8,419 bases of DNA from Candidatus Poribacteria bacterium. Lineage in GTDB: Bacteria > Poribacteria > WGA-4E > WGA-3G. The notes below the pieces were generated by a model. It saw only the letters and a list, made by a program, of their open reading frames with translations. It searched no databases and was not told where the DNA came from. Both the position numbers and the translations under genes were made by a program. Within the stretch, counting starts at the first letter, position 1. Each line of letters opens with the position of its first letter. The DNA is taken from positions 1 to 8,419 of the forward strand of contig VYFM01000374.1 of assembly GCA_009842375.1 (NCBI GenBank), in the 5' to 3' direction. Shown here piece after piece: positions 1-7,796 of the stretch.

Positions 1-633
1 TTTTAAAGCTAATCTCAATGCTTCACTTCTGTGGCTAATTTGGTTTTTGATTGCATCTCCTAATTCCGCAAAAGATTTGTCATATCCGTTAGGCACAAAA
101 ATTGGGTCATATCCAAAGCCGCTATTTCCTGCTGGTGTATGCGTTATGTGTCCCTCACAATTTCCTACGACTACCTGTACACGATCAGTTATATAACTTC
201 GTGGTTGTTTCATCTGATTGTGTTTGTCTTCGCTTTTATCCGAAATTGGATCTGCAATAGCAATCGCAGCTACAAAACGTGCTTTTCGATTGACCTTCCC
301 GTGTAAAGTTTTTAACATTTTCTGTATACGGATTGCATCAGTTGCATCTTCACCTGCCCATCGTTTTGAGTGAACGCCTGGTGCCCCACCGAGTGCCTCT
401 ACTTCTATGCCAGCATCATCAGCAAGTGTGCGAAATCCTGTATAATCTGCAATGACCGTAGCCTTTTTCGCAGCGTTCTCTTCGTATGTTTCACCGTCCT
501 CAATTACTTCTGGAACATTTGGAAAATCCTGAAGAGAAAGAAGTTGAATGTACTGATGCTGTCTATTTGTGTTGAGCATTGACGTAAGCTCATTCACTTT
601 TCCAATGTTACGTGTTGCTAAAACTAACTTCAT
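1..633 (-). CDS. rdgB: RdgB/HAM1-family XTP/dITP (non-canonical purine NTP) pyrophosphatase, 3' end cut by window
   Basis: This enzyme hydrolyses non-canonical purine triphosphates (XTP, dITP, ITP) to the monophosphate and pyrophosphate, keeping them out of DNA and RNA. It is cytosolic. The frame is open from the ATG at 633 to the window edge, giving 211 residues without a stop; by family length only a few C-terminal residues are missing. Visible family motifs are the N-terminal LVLATRN...GK substrate loop (residues 3-12), LADDAGIEVEALGGAPGV (70-87, with D73 at the position of the catalytic Asp of E. coli RdgB), GFGYDPIF (172-179) and SHR (200-202). Between the ARF strand (118-120) and the FGYDP motif it carries about 17 more residues than E. 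coli RdgB, a polar loop near residues 129-150. The start is chosen because the conserved LVLATRN begins two residues after it. It overlaps the end of rph by 26 nt in another frame, which suggests translational coupling. Rph and RdgB genes are neighbours in many bacteria. Confidence 0.95.
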   Translation of the reverse strand, partial: MKLVLATRNIGKVNELTSMLNTNRQHQYIQLLSLQDFPNVPEVIEDGETYEENAAKKATVIADYTGFRTLADDAGIEVEALGGAPGVHSKRWAGEDATDAIRIQKMLKTLHGKVNRKARFVAAIAIADPISDKSEDKHNQMKQPRSYITDRVQVVVGNCEGHITHTPAGNSGFGYDPIFVPNGYDKSFAELGDAIKNQISHRSEALRLALK

Positions 634-1366
634 CAAGATTCTCAAGCATCATTCGATTCTGTAATCGTATGAGTTGTCCAATTCCGCTTACAGATAAGTC
701 AAGTAATTGATCGGTTTCTTCACGAGAAAATGGATTATGTTCAGCAGTGCCTTGTATTTCAATGAACTTACCACTTCCTGTCATGATGACATTCATATCT
801 ACATCAGCAGCAGAATCTTCAGTATAACAGAGATCAAGCATTGGTATGCCCTCAATTATACCGACACTTGTCGCAGCGATATTGTCAACTATCGGCAGTT
901 CTTCTATCGTTTGTTGGTCCTGTAGATATTTACATGCATCCCAAAGTGCTATAAATGCCCCTGTGATTGCAGCAGTACGTGTGCCACCATCAGCTTGTAT
1001 GACATCACAGTCCACCCAGATTGTTCTTTCACCTAAAGCGTCAAGGTCAACAGCAGCACGAAGCGATCTACCGATTAATCTCTGTATCTCCTGTGTTCGT
1101 CCACCAAGTCTTCCCTGCGAAGATTCGCGTTGCATACGCTGGGATGTAGAACGTGGAAGCATTGAATATTCTGCTGTCACCCATCCTCTATTTCTAATAT
1201 TCTGATCACGCATAAAACGCGGTTGTCTTTCCTCTACAGACGCTGTACAGATAACTTTCGTATCGCCAGTGGTTATAAGAACAGCACCTTCAGCGTGTTT
1301 AATATAATCTCGACTGATTGTAACGGGACGCATCTCATCTGTCTTTCTTCCATCTTCCCTAATCAT
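608..1366 (-). CDS. rph: Ribonuclease PH (phosphorolytic 3'-5' exoribonuclease)
   Basis: RNase PH trims the 3' ends of tRNA precursors by phosphorolysis, releasing nucleoside diphosphates; the family works as a hexamer of dimers in the cytosol. The 252-residue product is slightly longer than the usual 240 or so. Family signatures run the whole length: GRKTDEMRPV at 6-15, YIKHAEGAVLI with GDTKVIC at 22-40, RxGGRTQEIQRLIGRSLR at 86-103, the phosphate-binding block DVIQADGGTRTAAITGA at 121-137, and DLCYTEDSAADVDMN at 178-192 with the acidic residues D178, D184 and D190, followed by GTAEHNPFSREE at 206-217. The ATG at 1366 is preferred because GRxxxxMRPV sits a few residues in, as in E. coli Rph; a short AGGA lies 4 nt upstream of it. 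A 130-bp spacer separates it from the gene before, so it may have its own promoter. Its last codons overlap rdgB. Confidence 0.97.
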   Translation of the reverse strand: MIREDGRKTDEMRPVTISRDYIKHAEGAVLITTGDTKVICTASVEERQPRFMRDQNIRNRGWVTAEYSMLPRSTSQRMQRESSQGRLGGRTQEIQRLIGRSLRAAVDLDALGERTIWVDCDVIQADGGTRTAAITGAFIALWDACKYLQDQQTIEELPIVDNIAATSVGIIEGIPMLDLCYTEDSAADVDMNVIMTGSGKFIEIQGTAEHNPFSREETDQLLDLSVSGIGQLIRLQNRMMLENLDEVSFSNT

Positions 1367-1440
1367 GTAATCCTGTTATAAATAATATCTTCAAAAATAA
1401 ACCAAATGAAAATAGGTTGTTGGATTGCAGGTATATAACG
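1367..1440 (-). promoter_or_regulatory. Possible promoter region for rph-rdgB
   Basis: The 130-bp spacer before rph (1367-1496) is the longest non-coding stretch of the window and its rph-proximal half is strongly AT-rich. On the minus strand a TATTAT hexamer lies at 1382-1387 and another AT-rich stretch, TTTATAAC, lies closer to the start. No good TTGACA-like box sits at 16-18 bp, and a -10 this near the ATG would leave a very short leader. The position and composition suggest a promoter, but the sequence match is weak. The rest of the spacer holds only a 5-bp inverted repeat (CAGGT/ACCTG) and a 4-bp hairpin, with no convincing terminator. Confidence 0.25.
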
Positions 1441-1496
1441 AGGCTGCACCTGTGAGTTTCACTCGTTCAAAAAATCCTACAAAATTGAGTATAAAG

Positions 1497-1700
1497 CTAT
1501 AAATCCTTTAGGAAATCCAACGCTTTTGTATAACTTTTACGTTGAAGATAATGCATCAACATTTTTGGAGCGGTAGACTCAATATCTATAGATAACTGAT
1601 TAATACCTAGAAGTTGTTCCGTAATGTCTTCGCCGGTGGCAATACGGTTCATCATCTCTTCTAAGGTGTTCTTAAGTTCAGAAGCTTGTTGTGTTGTCAT
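1497..1700 (-). CDS. Uncharacterised small helical protein (67 aa), coupled to the PhyH gene
   Basis: I do not recognise a family. The 67-residue product has no signal peptide, membrane segment or cysteines. It is polar and reads as helices broken near TGED (22-25) and STAP (42-45), with heptad-like hydrophobics in the N-terminal part (LKNTLEEMMNRI, 9-20) and a basic-then-acidic C-terminus (QRKSYTKALDFLKDL). It is probably a real gene: its ATG overlaps the TGA of the preceding dioxygenase gene in the four bases ATGA (1697-1700), the typical arrangement for translational re-initiation, and a weak GGA lies 5 nt upstream. It could be a partner or accessory subunit of the dioxygenase, but that rests only on the overlap. 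The stop TAG is followed by a T-run without a hairpin. Confidence 0.7.
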   Translation of the reverse strand: MTTQQASELKNTLEEMMNRIATGEDITEQLLGINQLSIDIESTAPKMLMHYLQRKSYTKALDFLKDL

Positions 1701-2629
1701 TGTTTTCCATTCTCTTCTGGATTGATGGGTGGTAGTTCGCTAACGGCTTTACATGTTCGTAACCCGACGTTTTTCCCGTATTCGTCGTAACCTTTCCAAG
1801 AATACGGGTCAACTCCTGATACAGGAATCACGCATCGGCGGTCAGCACTTGCAGGACGTTCACCTTCCCTAATTGACCATGGGAGTAGTGACCATGAGTT
1901 GCAATAGTGGTTTACAAGGACACGTCTGAATGTATTTCCACGATTTTTGCGTGAACGGTGTAGAAGATATCCGTTAAAAAATACAAGTGCTCCTGTTTCG
2001 ACTTCAACAGGCACTTCTGGAGAACCGTCAAATCCATAACTTTCCTGAGCAAAATCGAATTCATCGGGGTTTTCGTGGTCACGTTGTGGATATAAGTAAC
2101 CTTGCTGATGTGAACCGGGAAGTACCCACAGACAACCATTTTCAACATTTGCGTCGTCCATAGCGATCCAGGCACCGATTAAGGAACGATCCCGCGTAGG
2201 AATATAGATTTCATCCTGATGCCATGCCTGTCCTTGAAAATTAGGTGGTTTAACAAACAGCATTGACTGCATACACTTGACACTACCATCCCAATAGGGG
2301 AGATGGGCAGCGGTGATTTGGCTCAGTATGCCACAGATTTTGGGGTGTTTCACATACTTCTCTATCGTTTCACTAATGAAATGTGGTTGGTGAATGCATA
2401 GTATCCTACCAATTGCTTCATTATCAGAGACGTTATCTGAGAGTGGTTTGAGACTATCACACTCATATTTACCACGAGCAAGCGATACAGTATCATTTCT
2501 GAGTTCGTCAATCTCACTTTTTGATAGTAAATTGGGAACGACAAGGTATCCATTGTCTATAAAAAATTGGCATTCCTTATCAGATACAATTTTTGGAACA
2601 TCAATTCGTTCTGCTGTTTCAGGACCCAT
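1697..2629 (-). CDS. PhyH-family (phytanoyl-CoA dioxygenase-like) Fe(II)/2-oxoglutarate oxygenase
   Basis: Members of this family use Fe(II), O2 and 2-oxoglutarate to hydroxylate or otherwise oxidise small molecules; the substrate cannot be read from the sequence. The 310-residue protein starts with the typical FFIDNGYLVVPNLLSKSEIDELR segment (22-44). The iron triad is complete: H137 and D139 in AWHQDE, and H224 in GYLLHRSRKN. R235 lies 11 residues after the distal His, the spacing of the 2-oxoglutarate-binding Arg in human PAHX. The double-stranded beta-helix core shows as AWIAMDDANVENGCLWVLPGSH (153-174) and GALVFFNG (213-220). There is no signal peptide, so it should be cytosolic. It lies 53 nt after the BatA-like gene and overlaps the next small gene by 4 nt. 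It may be the downstream end of the long operon or have its own promoter. It is functionally unlike its neighbours, so its link to the regulatory module is uncertain. Confidence 0.93.
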   Translation of the reverse strand: MGPETAERIDVPKIVSDKECQFFIDNGYLVVPNLLSKSEIDELRNDTVSLARGKYECDSLKPLSDNVSDNEAIGRILCIHQPHFISETIEKYVKHPKICGILSQITAAHLPYWDGSVKCMQSMLFVKPPNFQGQAWHQDEIYIPTRDRSLIGAWIAMDDANVENGCLWVLPGSHQQGYLYPQRDHENPDEFDFAQESYGFDGSPEVPVEVETGALVFFNGYLLHRSRKNRGNTFRRVLVNHYCNSWSLLPWSIREGERPASADRRCVIPVSGVDPYSWKGYDEYGKNVGLRTCKAVSELPPINPEENGKQ

Positions 2630-2642
2630 TTGTTTATAATAT

Positions 2643-2648
2643 CCTCCT
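2643..2648 (-). promoter_or_regulatory. Strong but distant Shine-Dalgarno of the PhyH-family gene
   Basis: A perfect AGGAGG (minus strand) lies 13 nt before the ATG at 2629, further than the usual 5-9 nt. The in-frame codons between them (TAT TAT AAA CAA) offer no alternative start, so the ATG at 2629 is kept. Confidence 0.55.
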
Positions 2649-2682
2649 ACATTTCAGACTATTCAAGGTGTTGTTTATGTCG

Positions 2683-4785
2683 TTATATCCGATTCGCAAG
2701 GAACATCTCTGTGATTGCAAGTGCAAAAACTGCTAACAAAAGATAAGTTGACAGACTCTGGTTTCTCTCAACATCTTCTTCATATTTTTTGATGACTTTA
2801 TCTGTAAGTTCAGTCGGAGTCCGGTCTGTTTCAGTATTACCAATGAGCATGCTGGTTAACTCTTCTGGATTGCGAGGTGTTAGGTCTGACTCCACAGTGT
2901 CAACATTAACGGCGAAATATTGTGGCTTTTCATCAGATTTGTGAATAGAATATATTCCTGGGTTTTCGCTATTTTCATAAAACAGATTTCCTTGTTCATT
3001 TAGCTTAAATCGGGATTCTTTGCGATCAGGGTCGAATACTGCAACCTCTTTCCCCGCACTTTCCTGCGACCCGCTGTATTCTATACCATCTCCAACACGA
3101 TAATCAGGTATTTGTCCCGCTTGTTTCAGTGCAAGATATTTGATTGTTTCGTGTAGAAATGGCAGGTAGACACCATGTATTGGCAAGTCATTCCATTCAC
3201 GGTCTATAGAGGATGTATAACAGAGAACCCGTCCATTACCGTATATTTTTTCTACAATCGCGGGGTTTCCATCATCAAAGGAAGCGAGTACTGTTGCATC
3301 AGATACGGGAGCAGATTGATAAAATCGGTAAAAACGTCCCTTCGCAAAATCACCATGATTTGGATTGCTAAATGGCATGAAAATAGGGTGACGATAATCA
3401 ACACTTGCAATCACTTGAAACGTTTCCTTACCGATTGCATCACCTGTTGCTTGTGTTAAGGTACAAGGTAATAGTGGATTCTCCGCTTCCCCTAACTGTT
3501 GTTGATATACGTCTGAGTCTACCTGATCTCCAACCGTGATAATTAATCCGCCACCGTCATTCACATAGGTTTTTAATCTATCTGCTTCAGTTGCTGAGAT
3601 GCTGCTAACATTTGCAAGAATTAGCACATCGTATTGCTTTATGGCATTATCCGATGGAAAAGTAGTAGATTCTGTGTAATCAATAGGAGCACCATCCGTT
3701 CCTGTATTTTTTAAAGCTCTTGTTAGAAAGAAGGTCTCGTCATAAATATCATTCCTATTGCTTTCACCATTGACACAGTGCACCTTAATAGATTTCATAC
3801 TCTGAACAGTGAAATAATGACGGTTATCAATTTCCAAAGCATCAGACTCAATTTCAATCCAACCAGTATGTGCAGACTCTGTTTGTAAATCTATTTTTAC
3901 ATTGAAAACAACATCAGAACTGTCATTCGGTTCAATGTCCAATTGAGACATTTCAACCTTCTTGTTATCTATAAAAAGACTTACAGGTAGATTTTCTACC
4001 CGTTCGGTGCTAAAATTGTGAACGCGTGCTACCAATTCGGTGTTTTTTTGTTCAAGGAGAATAACAGGAGGGACGTTGATAGTTGTAATTGCGCGATTAT
4101 CAGGTTGTTCTTTGGAAACATCAATAAATTCAATGTCTACATCGGGACCAAGTCTATCGGCAGTAAGGAAGTTTTCCCAGCCACTTTTCTGCAAATCTGC
4201 CACAAGATAAATCTGTTTTTGACCTACTGAAATAGACTTTAATATTTCATCAGCAGTTTGTATTGCGTCGAGGTAATCTGTAGTATAGTTTGTAAGTTCT
4301 GCATTTTCTATTGCTGTTCTGATATGTTGATGTTCTGAATCAATAGGCAAAACTTTCTGGACCTTGTCTGCTGATAAGATAAGAGCGACTGCATCGGCAC
4401 TATCTAAACTGTCAAGACGTTTGATTGCTTCTTTTTTTGCGTTATCAAATATCTCTTCATATTGCATACTGTAGGATGTATCTAAGATAATAACGGCGTT
4501 TCTAACACCACCTAATTCAGGAGTCGTTGTAATATCTTGTGCAAAAAAAGGACGTGCGAATGCAAGACCAAGTAGTATCAACATCAAAATACGCATAAGC
4601 AGTAGGAGAAGCCGTTTCAACTTATGACGTTGAACATTTGTTTGATGCGACATCTGAATGAAACGAACAGTACTAAAAATAAGTCTACGTGCCCGTTCTC
4701 TGTTAAGTAAGTGTATAATCAGGGGAATAGAGGCACCAATAGCACCTGCAATTGCAAATGCACCTGCCAAAAAACTCAGTGGCAT
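2683..4785 (-). CDS. BatA-like membrane protein: double N-terminal membrane segment, VWA domain, GATase1-like domain, C-terminal anchor
   Basis: This 700-residue protein begins with the N-terminal block of aerotolerance-type BatA proteins: a first membrane segment (about 5-27), a basic loop containing HLLNRERARR, and a second segment (about 58-77) ending LAFARPFF. A von Willebrand A domain follows (about 95-225) with an apparently complete metal site: DTSYS at 102-106, a Thr at 168 or 169 (NYTTDYLDAI) and D197 (LVADLQ). Residues 235-325 look like an Ig-fold/CARDB-type spacer. About 335-555 resembles the class I glutamine-amidotransferase-like fold seen in large VWA proteins (YDVLILANVSSISATEAD, then YVNDGGGLIITVGD, later GNGRVLCYTSSIDREWNDLP). 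A last membrane segment occupies 679-697. Most of it should face the periplasm or exterior. The start has AAGGAG 5 nt upstream. It follows the DUF58 gene by 45 nt. The family is linked to MoxR ATPases and envelope or metal-insertion functions, but the molecular role is unknown. Confidence 0.88.
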   Translation of the reverse strand: MPLSFLAGAFAIAGAIGASIPLIIHLLNRERARRLIFSTVRFIQMSHQTNVQRHKLKRLLLLLMRILMLILLGLAFARPFFAQDITTTPELGGVRNAVIILDTSYSMQYEEIFDNAKKEAIKRLDSLDSADAVALILSADKVQKVLPIDSEHQHIRTAIENAELTNYTTDYLDAIQTADEILKSISVGQKQIYLVADLQKSGWENFLTADRLGPDVDIEFIDVSKEQPDNRAITTINVPPVILLEQKNTELVARVHNFSTERVENLPVSLFIDNKKVEMSQLDIEPNDSSDVVFNVKIDLQTESAHTGWIEIESDALEIDNRHYFTVQSMKSIKVHCVNGESNRNDIYDETFFLTRALKNTGTDGAPIDYTESTTFPSDNAIKQYDVLILANVSSISATEADRLKTYVNDGGGLIITVGDQVDSDVYQQQLGEAENPLLPCTLTQATGDAIGKETFQVIASVDYRHPIFMPFSNPNHGDFAKGRFYRFYQSAPVSDATVLASFDDGNPAIVEKIYGNGRVLCYTSSIDREWNDLPIHGVYLPFLHETIKYLALKQAGQIPDYRVGDGIEYSGSQESAGKEVAVFDPDRKESRFKLNEQGNLFYENSENPGIYSIHKSDEKPQYFAVNVDTVESDLTPRNPEELTSMLIGNTETDRTPTELTDKVIKKYEEDVERNQSLSTYLLLAVFALAITEMFLANRI

Positions 4786-4830
4786 ATTTTCTCCTTCTTG
4801 CTATGCATACAGTATAGACAAGAATACTCC

Positions 4831-5793
4831 CTATAAAAATCCCTGCCGTTTTGCGAGGTATGCTGAGAGTGCTCTGTCAATCGGTGTTGATGTATTTATA
4901 AGATTATAGTCTATATCCGATTGATTCAAGGTAGTCCTATAGTGGTTAATGAAATCATTAAAATTACTGAGATAACTATCCCGAATGACTTGTGGCGTAG
5001 TGATAATTTCTTGGTCACTTTCCGCATCAACGAAACGGATAAGTCTTTCAAACTCAAAATCTACTTCCTGTTGAGATAGGACATGAAATACGATGACTTC
5101 GTGTCCATCGTAAAGTAGATGTTCAAGTCCTTCAATCACTTCATCAGGATTATCGTCGTATAAATCAGAAATTAGAATCACTAAACCGCGTTTGGTCAAC
5201 CTTTCTGCGATTTGATGTAGCGGTTCGCCAATATTTGTTTCCTTTTCTGTTTGTATGCTCTCCAATGTCAATAGGATGGTATGCATGTGTGATGCACTAC
5301 TCCGCGCAGGTAAATACTGATGAACCTTTTCATCAAAATATGCAAATCCTACAGCATCCCGTTGTCTCGCCATAAAATAGGAAAGCGATGCTATGAGAAA
5401 AGATGCATAACGGAGTTTTGATAAAGGACCAGTACTACCTGTAGTTTCGGTAGGTTGTGCCTCGTTTATCTCGTCTAAGTCTTCAGGAGAAGGGTGTGCC
5501 ATAGACTGACTTGTATCCAACAGGAGATAACAGTTGAGATTTGTCTCTTCCTCAAATTGTTTAATATAGTAACGGTCTGTTCTTCCATATACTTTCCAGT
5601 CAATGTGTTTTGTATCATCTCCTGGCATATACTGTCTGTATTGTGAAAACTCAACGCTAAATCCGTGGTATGGACTTTTATGTAAACCAGAGATAAAACC
5701 TTCAACAACAAATTTAGCAATTAGTTCCAGATTACCAATTTGTGCAAGGATTGTAGGATCTAAGAACTGCCGTCCTTTTACTCTCTGTTGCAT
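4831..5793 (-). CDS. DUF58-domain protein with VWA fold
   Basis: DUF58 proteins are usually encoded with a MoxR AAA+ ATPase and VWA membrane proteins, and are thought to act as client or adaptor proteins of MoxR; the exact activity is unproven. The 320-residue product is soluble. It contains the DUF58 signature at about 43-86: HGFSVEF, QYMPGDD, HIDWKVYGRTD and YIKQFEEETN. A VWA metal site is embedded in it: DTSQS at 93-97, T186 (ETNIGEPL) and D210 (VILISDLYDD). A polar insert with PTETTGSTGP (about 101-124) follows the DxSxS loop directly. AGGAAG at 5801-5806 lies 7 nt before the ATG and overlaps the stop of the phosphatase gene, so the two are tightly linked and probably translationally coupled. 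The BatA-like gene follows after 45 nt. No MoxR gene is in this window. Confidence 0.93.
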   Translation of the reverse strand: MQQRVKGRQFLDPTILAQIGNLELIAKFVVEGFISGLHKSPYHGFSVEFSQYRQYMPGDDTKHIDWKVYGRTDRYYIKQFEEETNLNCYLLLDTSQSMAHPSPEDLDEINEAQPTETTGSTGPLSKLRYASFLIASLSYFMARQRDAVGFAYFDEKVHQYLPARSSASHMHTILLTLESIQTEKETNIGEPLHQIAERLTKRGLVILISDLYDDNPDEVIEGLEHLLYDGHEVIVFHVLSQQEVDFEFERLIRFVDAESDQEIITTPQVIRDSYLSNFNDFINHYRTTLNQSDIDYNLINTSTPIDRALSAYLAKRQGFL

Positions 5794-5804
5794 ATTTAGT
5801 CTTC

Positions 5805-7691
5805 CTATTTTTTTCTAAGAACGAGAAGAGTCAGATCGTCAAATTGATCCGCATCACCTTGAAAGTCCATTACTGATTGGTAAATTAGATTGCAAATTTG
5901 CGATGCATCAATATCAGAACATGTTTTTCCTAACTGTTCCAGTCGTTCTTCATCATAAAACTCATCATCAATGTTGACGGTTTCAGTAACGCCATCTGTA
6001 TAGTAAATTATAAGATCGCCGCTTTCAAGTTTAATCTGTTCGGCTTCAAATTTTGCAATCAGAGGCACCATGTCATTTGGGAACATTCCTATTGGAAGTC
6101 CGCCTATCTCTTCTCCGAGCCATACAATGTCCCCATTGTTCTTGACAATCAACGGAGGATTGTGTCCACAATTCAGCGTGGTCAGTATATCTGTTTCAGG
6201 ATTAAGATGAGTATAAAAGAAGGTAGCATACTTTTCTTCTGTTCCGCTAACATAAAGCAGGGAATTCAGAGTCATTGCCATGTCAATCAGTTCGTTTTTC
6301 ATGTCTACGAGTTCAGCTTCTTCACGTCCTCTTGCACTTGTTAATTCAGAGAGAAGACCTGCTCGTAGGGTTGCCATCAACAGTGCTGCCTGCATTCCTT
6401 TTCCTGAGACATCTGCGATAGCAAGTCCCCATCCACCAGTATTGAGTTCAATACAATCGAAATAATCACCACCAACAGGACCGCGAGGTTCGTAATGTCC
6501 TGCAACTTCGTATCCAGGTATATCAGGGAGCGTATCAGGGATAAGATTTTCTTGGATTTTACGCGCTTCTTCCATCTCTGCTTGTAATTGTCGTGCATCA
6601 AGTGCCTCCTGATGAAGATGTGCGTTTTCAATCGCAACACCAGCCTGTTTTGCGAAAGAATCAAGAAGGGTTTCATCTTCAAATGTAAACTCAGCAACAC
6701 TTCCACCTCTTACTTCCTTGTCACCTACAACAAGTATGCCTAAAATATCTCCATCGCGTCCTTGAATTGGACCAGCCATTAGGTTACTTCCACCAAAAAG
6801 GGTATCCATTTTGGAGGGACATTGGTCTGTTCTCCCGTTTTTAACAACATTAACAAGCATTTCCTCTGACGTTGTTGTCTGTGTTTCTGTGCTGTTGTCA
6901 TCAATATCATCTATAGGAATAACCAGTTTATTATCAGTTTCTTGTTGATCGTCTTCTGAATTCAATAGTTCAGGAGGAAAAACATATTGTAATTCAAGGT
7001 GCTTGTGCTGCGGTTCAATAAGCATGAGTGCCCCCATATTCGCATCCAAGAGTGCTACTGCTTGAAATATCACCTGCTCAGCTGCATCGTCAGGTTGTAG
7101 AAGTTGACATATTTGTGGAGCACTTTCTGCCAGCATAAATAACCGAAACTTTTCACTCTGTATACGTTCCTCATTGCGAGAATATGCGATTGCAATTGAT
7201 ATTTGGTGGGCAAGAATAGTGAGTAATTCCTGTTCCCATGCCTCCAACTTTGCACGTCCCAAAAATTTTCCTAAACTCAGAATTCCAAGGAATTCATCTT
7301 GGATTTTTAAAGGCACCCAAAGACGATGCATCTCATTCCCATTTATCAGGTTTGAGTTTCTTTCAATGATATCTTGGAGCTCTTCTGGAGGTGATTGTAA
7401 CTCAACTAAAGGACATTCAAGTAAACATGCTACTTCATCTGGTTTTATTTCAATCTGTGTCGCATCAATTTCTGGCGTTGAGGCTGCGATGGTTAGATAA
7501 TTTTCATTTGAATGGTAGCATAAAATAGCACCGCGCGTTACCTGAAGCGTGCCAAGTGTAATGCGGAGGTATGTTTTACTTGAGACATTAAAGTTGCCGT
7601 GACCGGAGATTAGCGTCTGACCTAATTGCTCCAATTCGGACAAACTGAATATTAACCTTTGGATTGTTTCTTCTGCAGAACTGAGATGCAT
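5805..7691 (-). CDS. GAF-GAF-PP2C (SpoIIE/RsbU-type) serine phosphatase
   Basis: This protein phosphatase should dephosphorylate the neighbouring STAS anti-anti-sigma protein, acting as the input of a partner switch. Domains in the 628 residues: a first GAF-like domain (about 18-170), a second (about 185-356, with EQVIFQAVALLDANMGALML and GPIQGRDGDILGILVVGD), a helical linker (357-385, ending in EMEEARKIQENLIPDTLP, typical of this class) and a SpoIIE-type PP2C domain (about 395-628). Metal-site acids are present: GGDYFD (D409), IADVSGKG (D427), YYTDGVTE (D566) and QFDDLTLL (D618/D619), with the family motif CGHNPP at 508-513. An acidic, Thr-rich stretch (about 244-277) interrupts the second GAF domain. 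There are no membrane segments, so the signal is probably cytosolic or a bound small ligand. AAGGAA lies 9 nt before the ATG. A 128-nt gap separates it from the STAS gene, and 11 nt from DUF58. Confidence 0.95.
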   Translation of the reverse strand: MHLSSAEETIQRLIFSLSELEQLGQTLISGHGNFNVSSKTYLRITLGTLQVTRGAILCYHSNENYLTIAASTPEIDATQIEIKPDEVACLLECPLVELQSPPEELQDIIERNSNLINGNEMHRLWVPLKIQDEFLGILSLGKFLGRAKLEAWEQELLTILAHQISIAIAYSRNEERIQSEKFRLFMLAESAPQICQLLQPDDAAEQVIFQAVALLDANMGALMLIEPQHKHLELQYVFPPELLNSEDDQQETDNKLVIPIDDIDDNSTETQTTTSEEMLVNVVKNGRTDQCPSKMDTLFGGSNLMAGPIQGRDGDILGILVVGDKEVRGGSVAEFTFEDETLLDSFAKQAGVAIENAHLHQEALDARQLQAEMEEARKIQENLIPDTLPDIPGYEVAGHYEPRGPVGGDYFDCIELNTGGWGLAIADVSGKGMQAALLMATLRAGLLSELTSARGREEAELVDMKNELIDMAMTLNSLLYVSGTEEKYATFFYTHLNPETDILTTLNCGHNPPLIVKNNGDIVWLGEEIGGLPIGMFPNDMVPLIAKFEAEQIKLESGDLIIYYTDGVTETVNIDDEFYDEERLEQLGKTCSDIDASQICNLIYQSVMDFQGDADQFDDLTLLVLRKK

Positions 7692-7796
7692 GCCGGATTG
7701 TTCCTTTATTATCTCCTAAACTTTTGTGAAGTGTTCAATCCTGTTGACCCGTTGTATTGGACGAACGGTGTATTATGCAGTTTAGGTTTGTCAGAA

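Noticed and set aside
370..582. 70-codon plus-strand frame rich in Cys and Phe
   Set aside because: Antisense to rdgB, which shows clear family motifs over the same bases.
846..1205. 119-codon open frame on the plus strand inside rph
   Set aside because: It is antisense to the strongly conserved RNase PH coding region, has no recognisable domain, and has the composition expected of a shadow frame.
1454..1499. Possible terminator after the 67-aa gene (T-run at 1469-1474 on the minus strand)
   Set aside because: No stable GC-rich stem precedes the T-run in the transcript; the only hairpin (GAGT/ACTC) is 4 bp and lies after it.
6377..6706. 109-codon minus-strand frame overlapping the phosphatase gene
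   Set aside because: It lies in another frame of the PP2C and linker region, whose motifs are intact in the main frame; it has low-complexity, basic content and no neighbours to support it.
7174..7500. 108-codon plus-strand frame opposite the first GAF domain
   Set aside because: Antisense to a well-supported gene, with no motif and no ribosome site of note.
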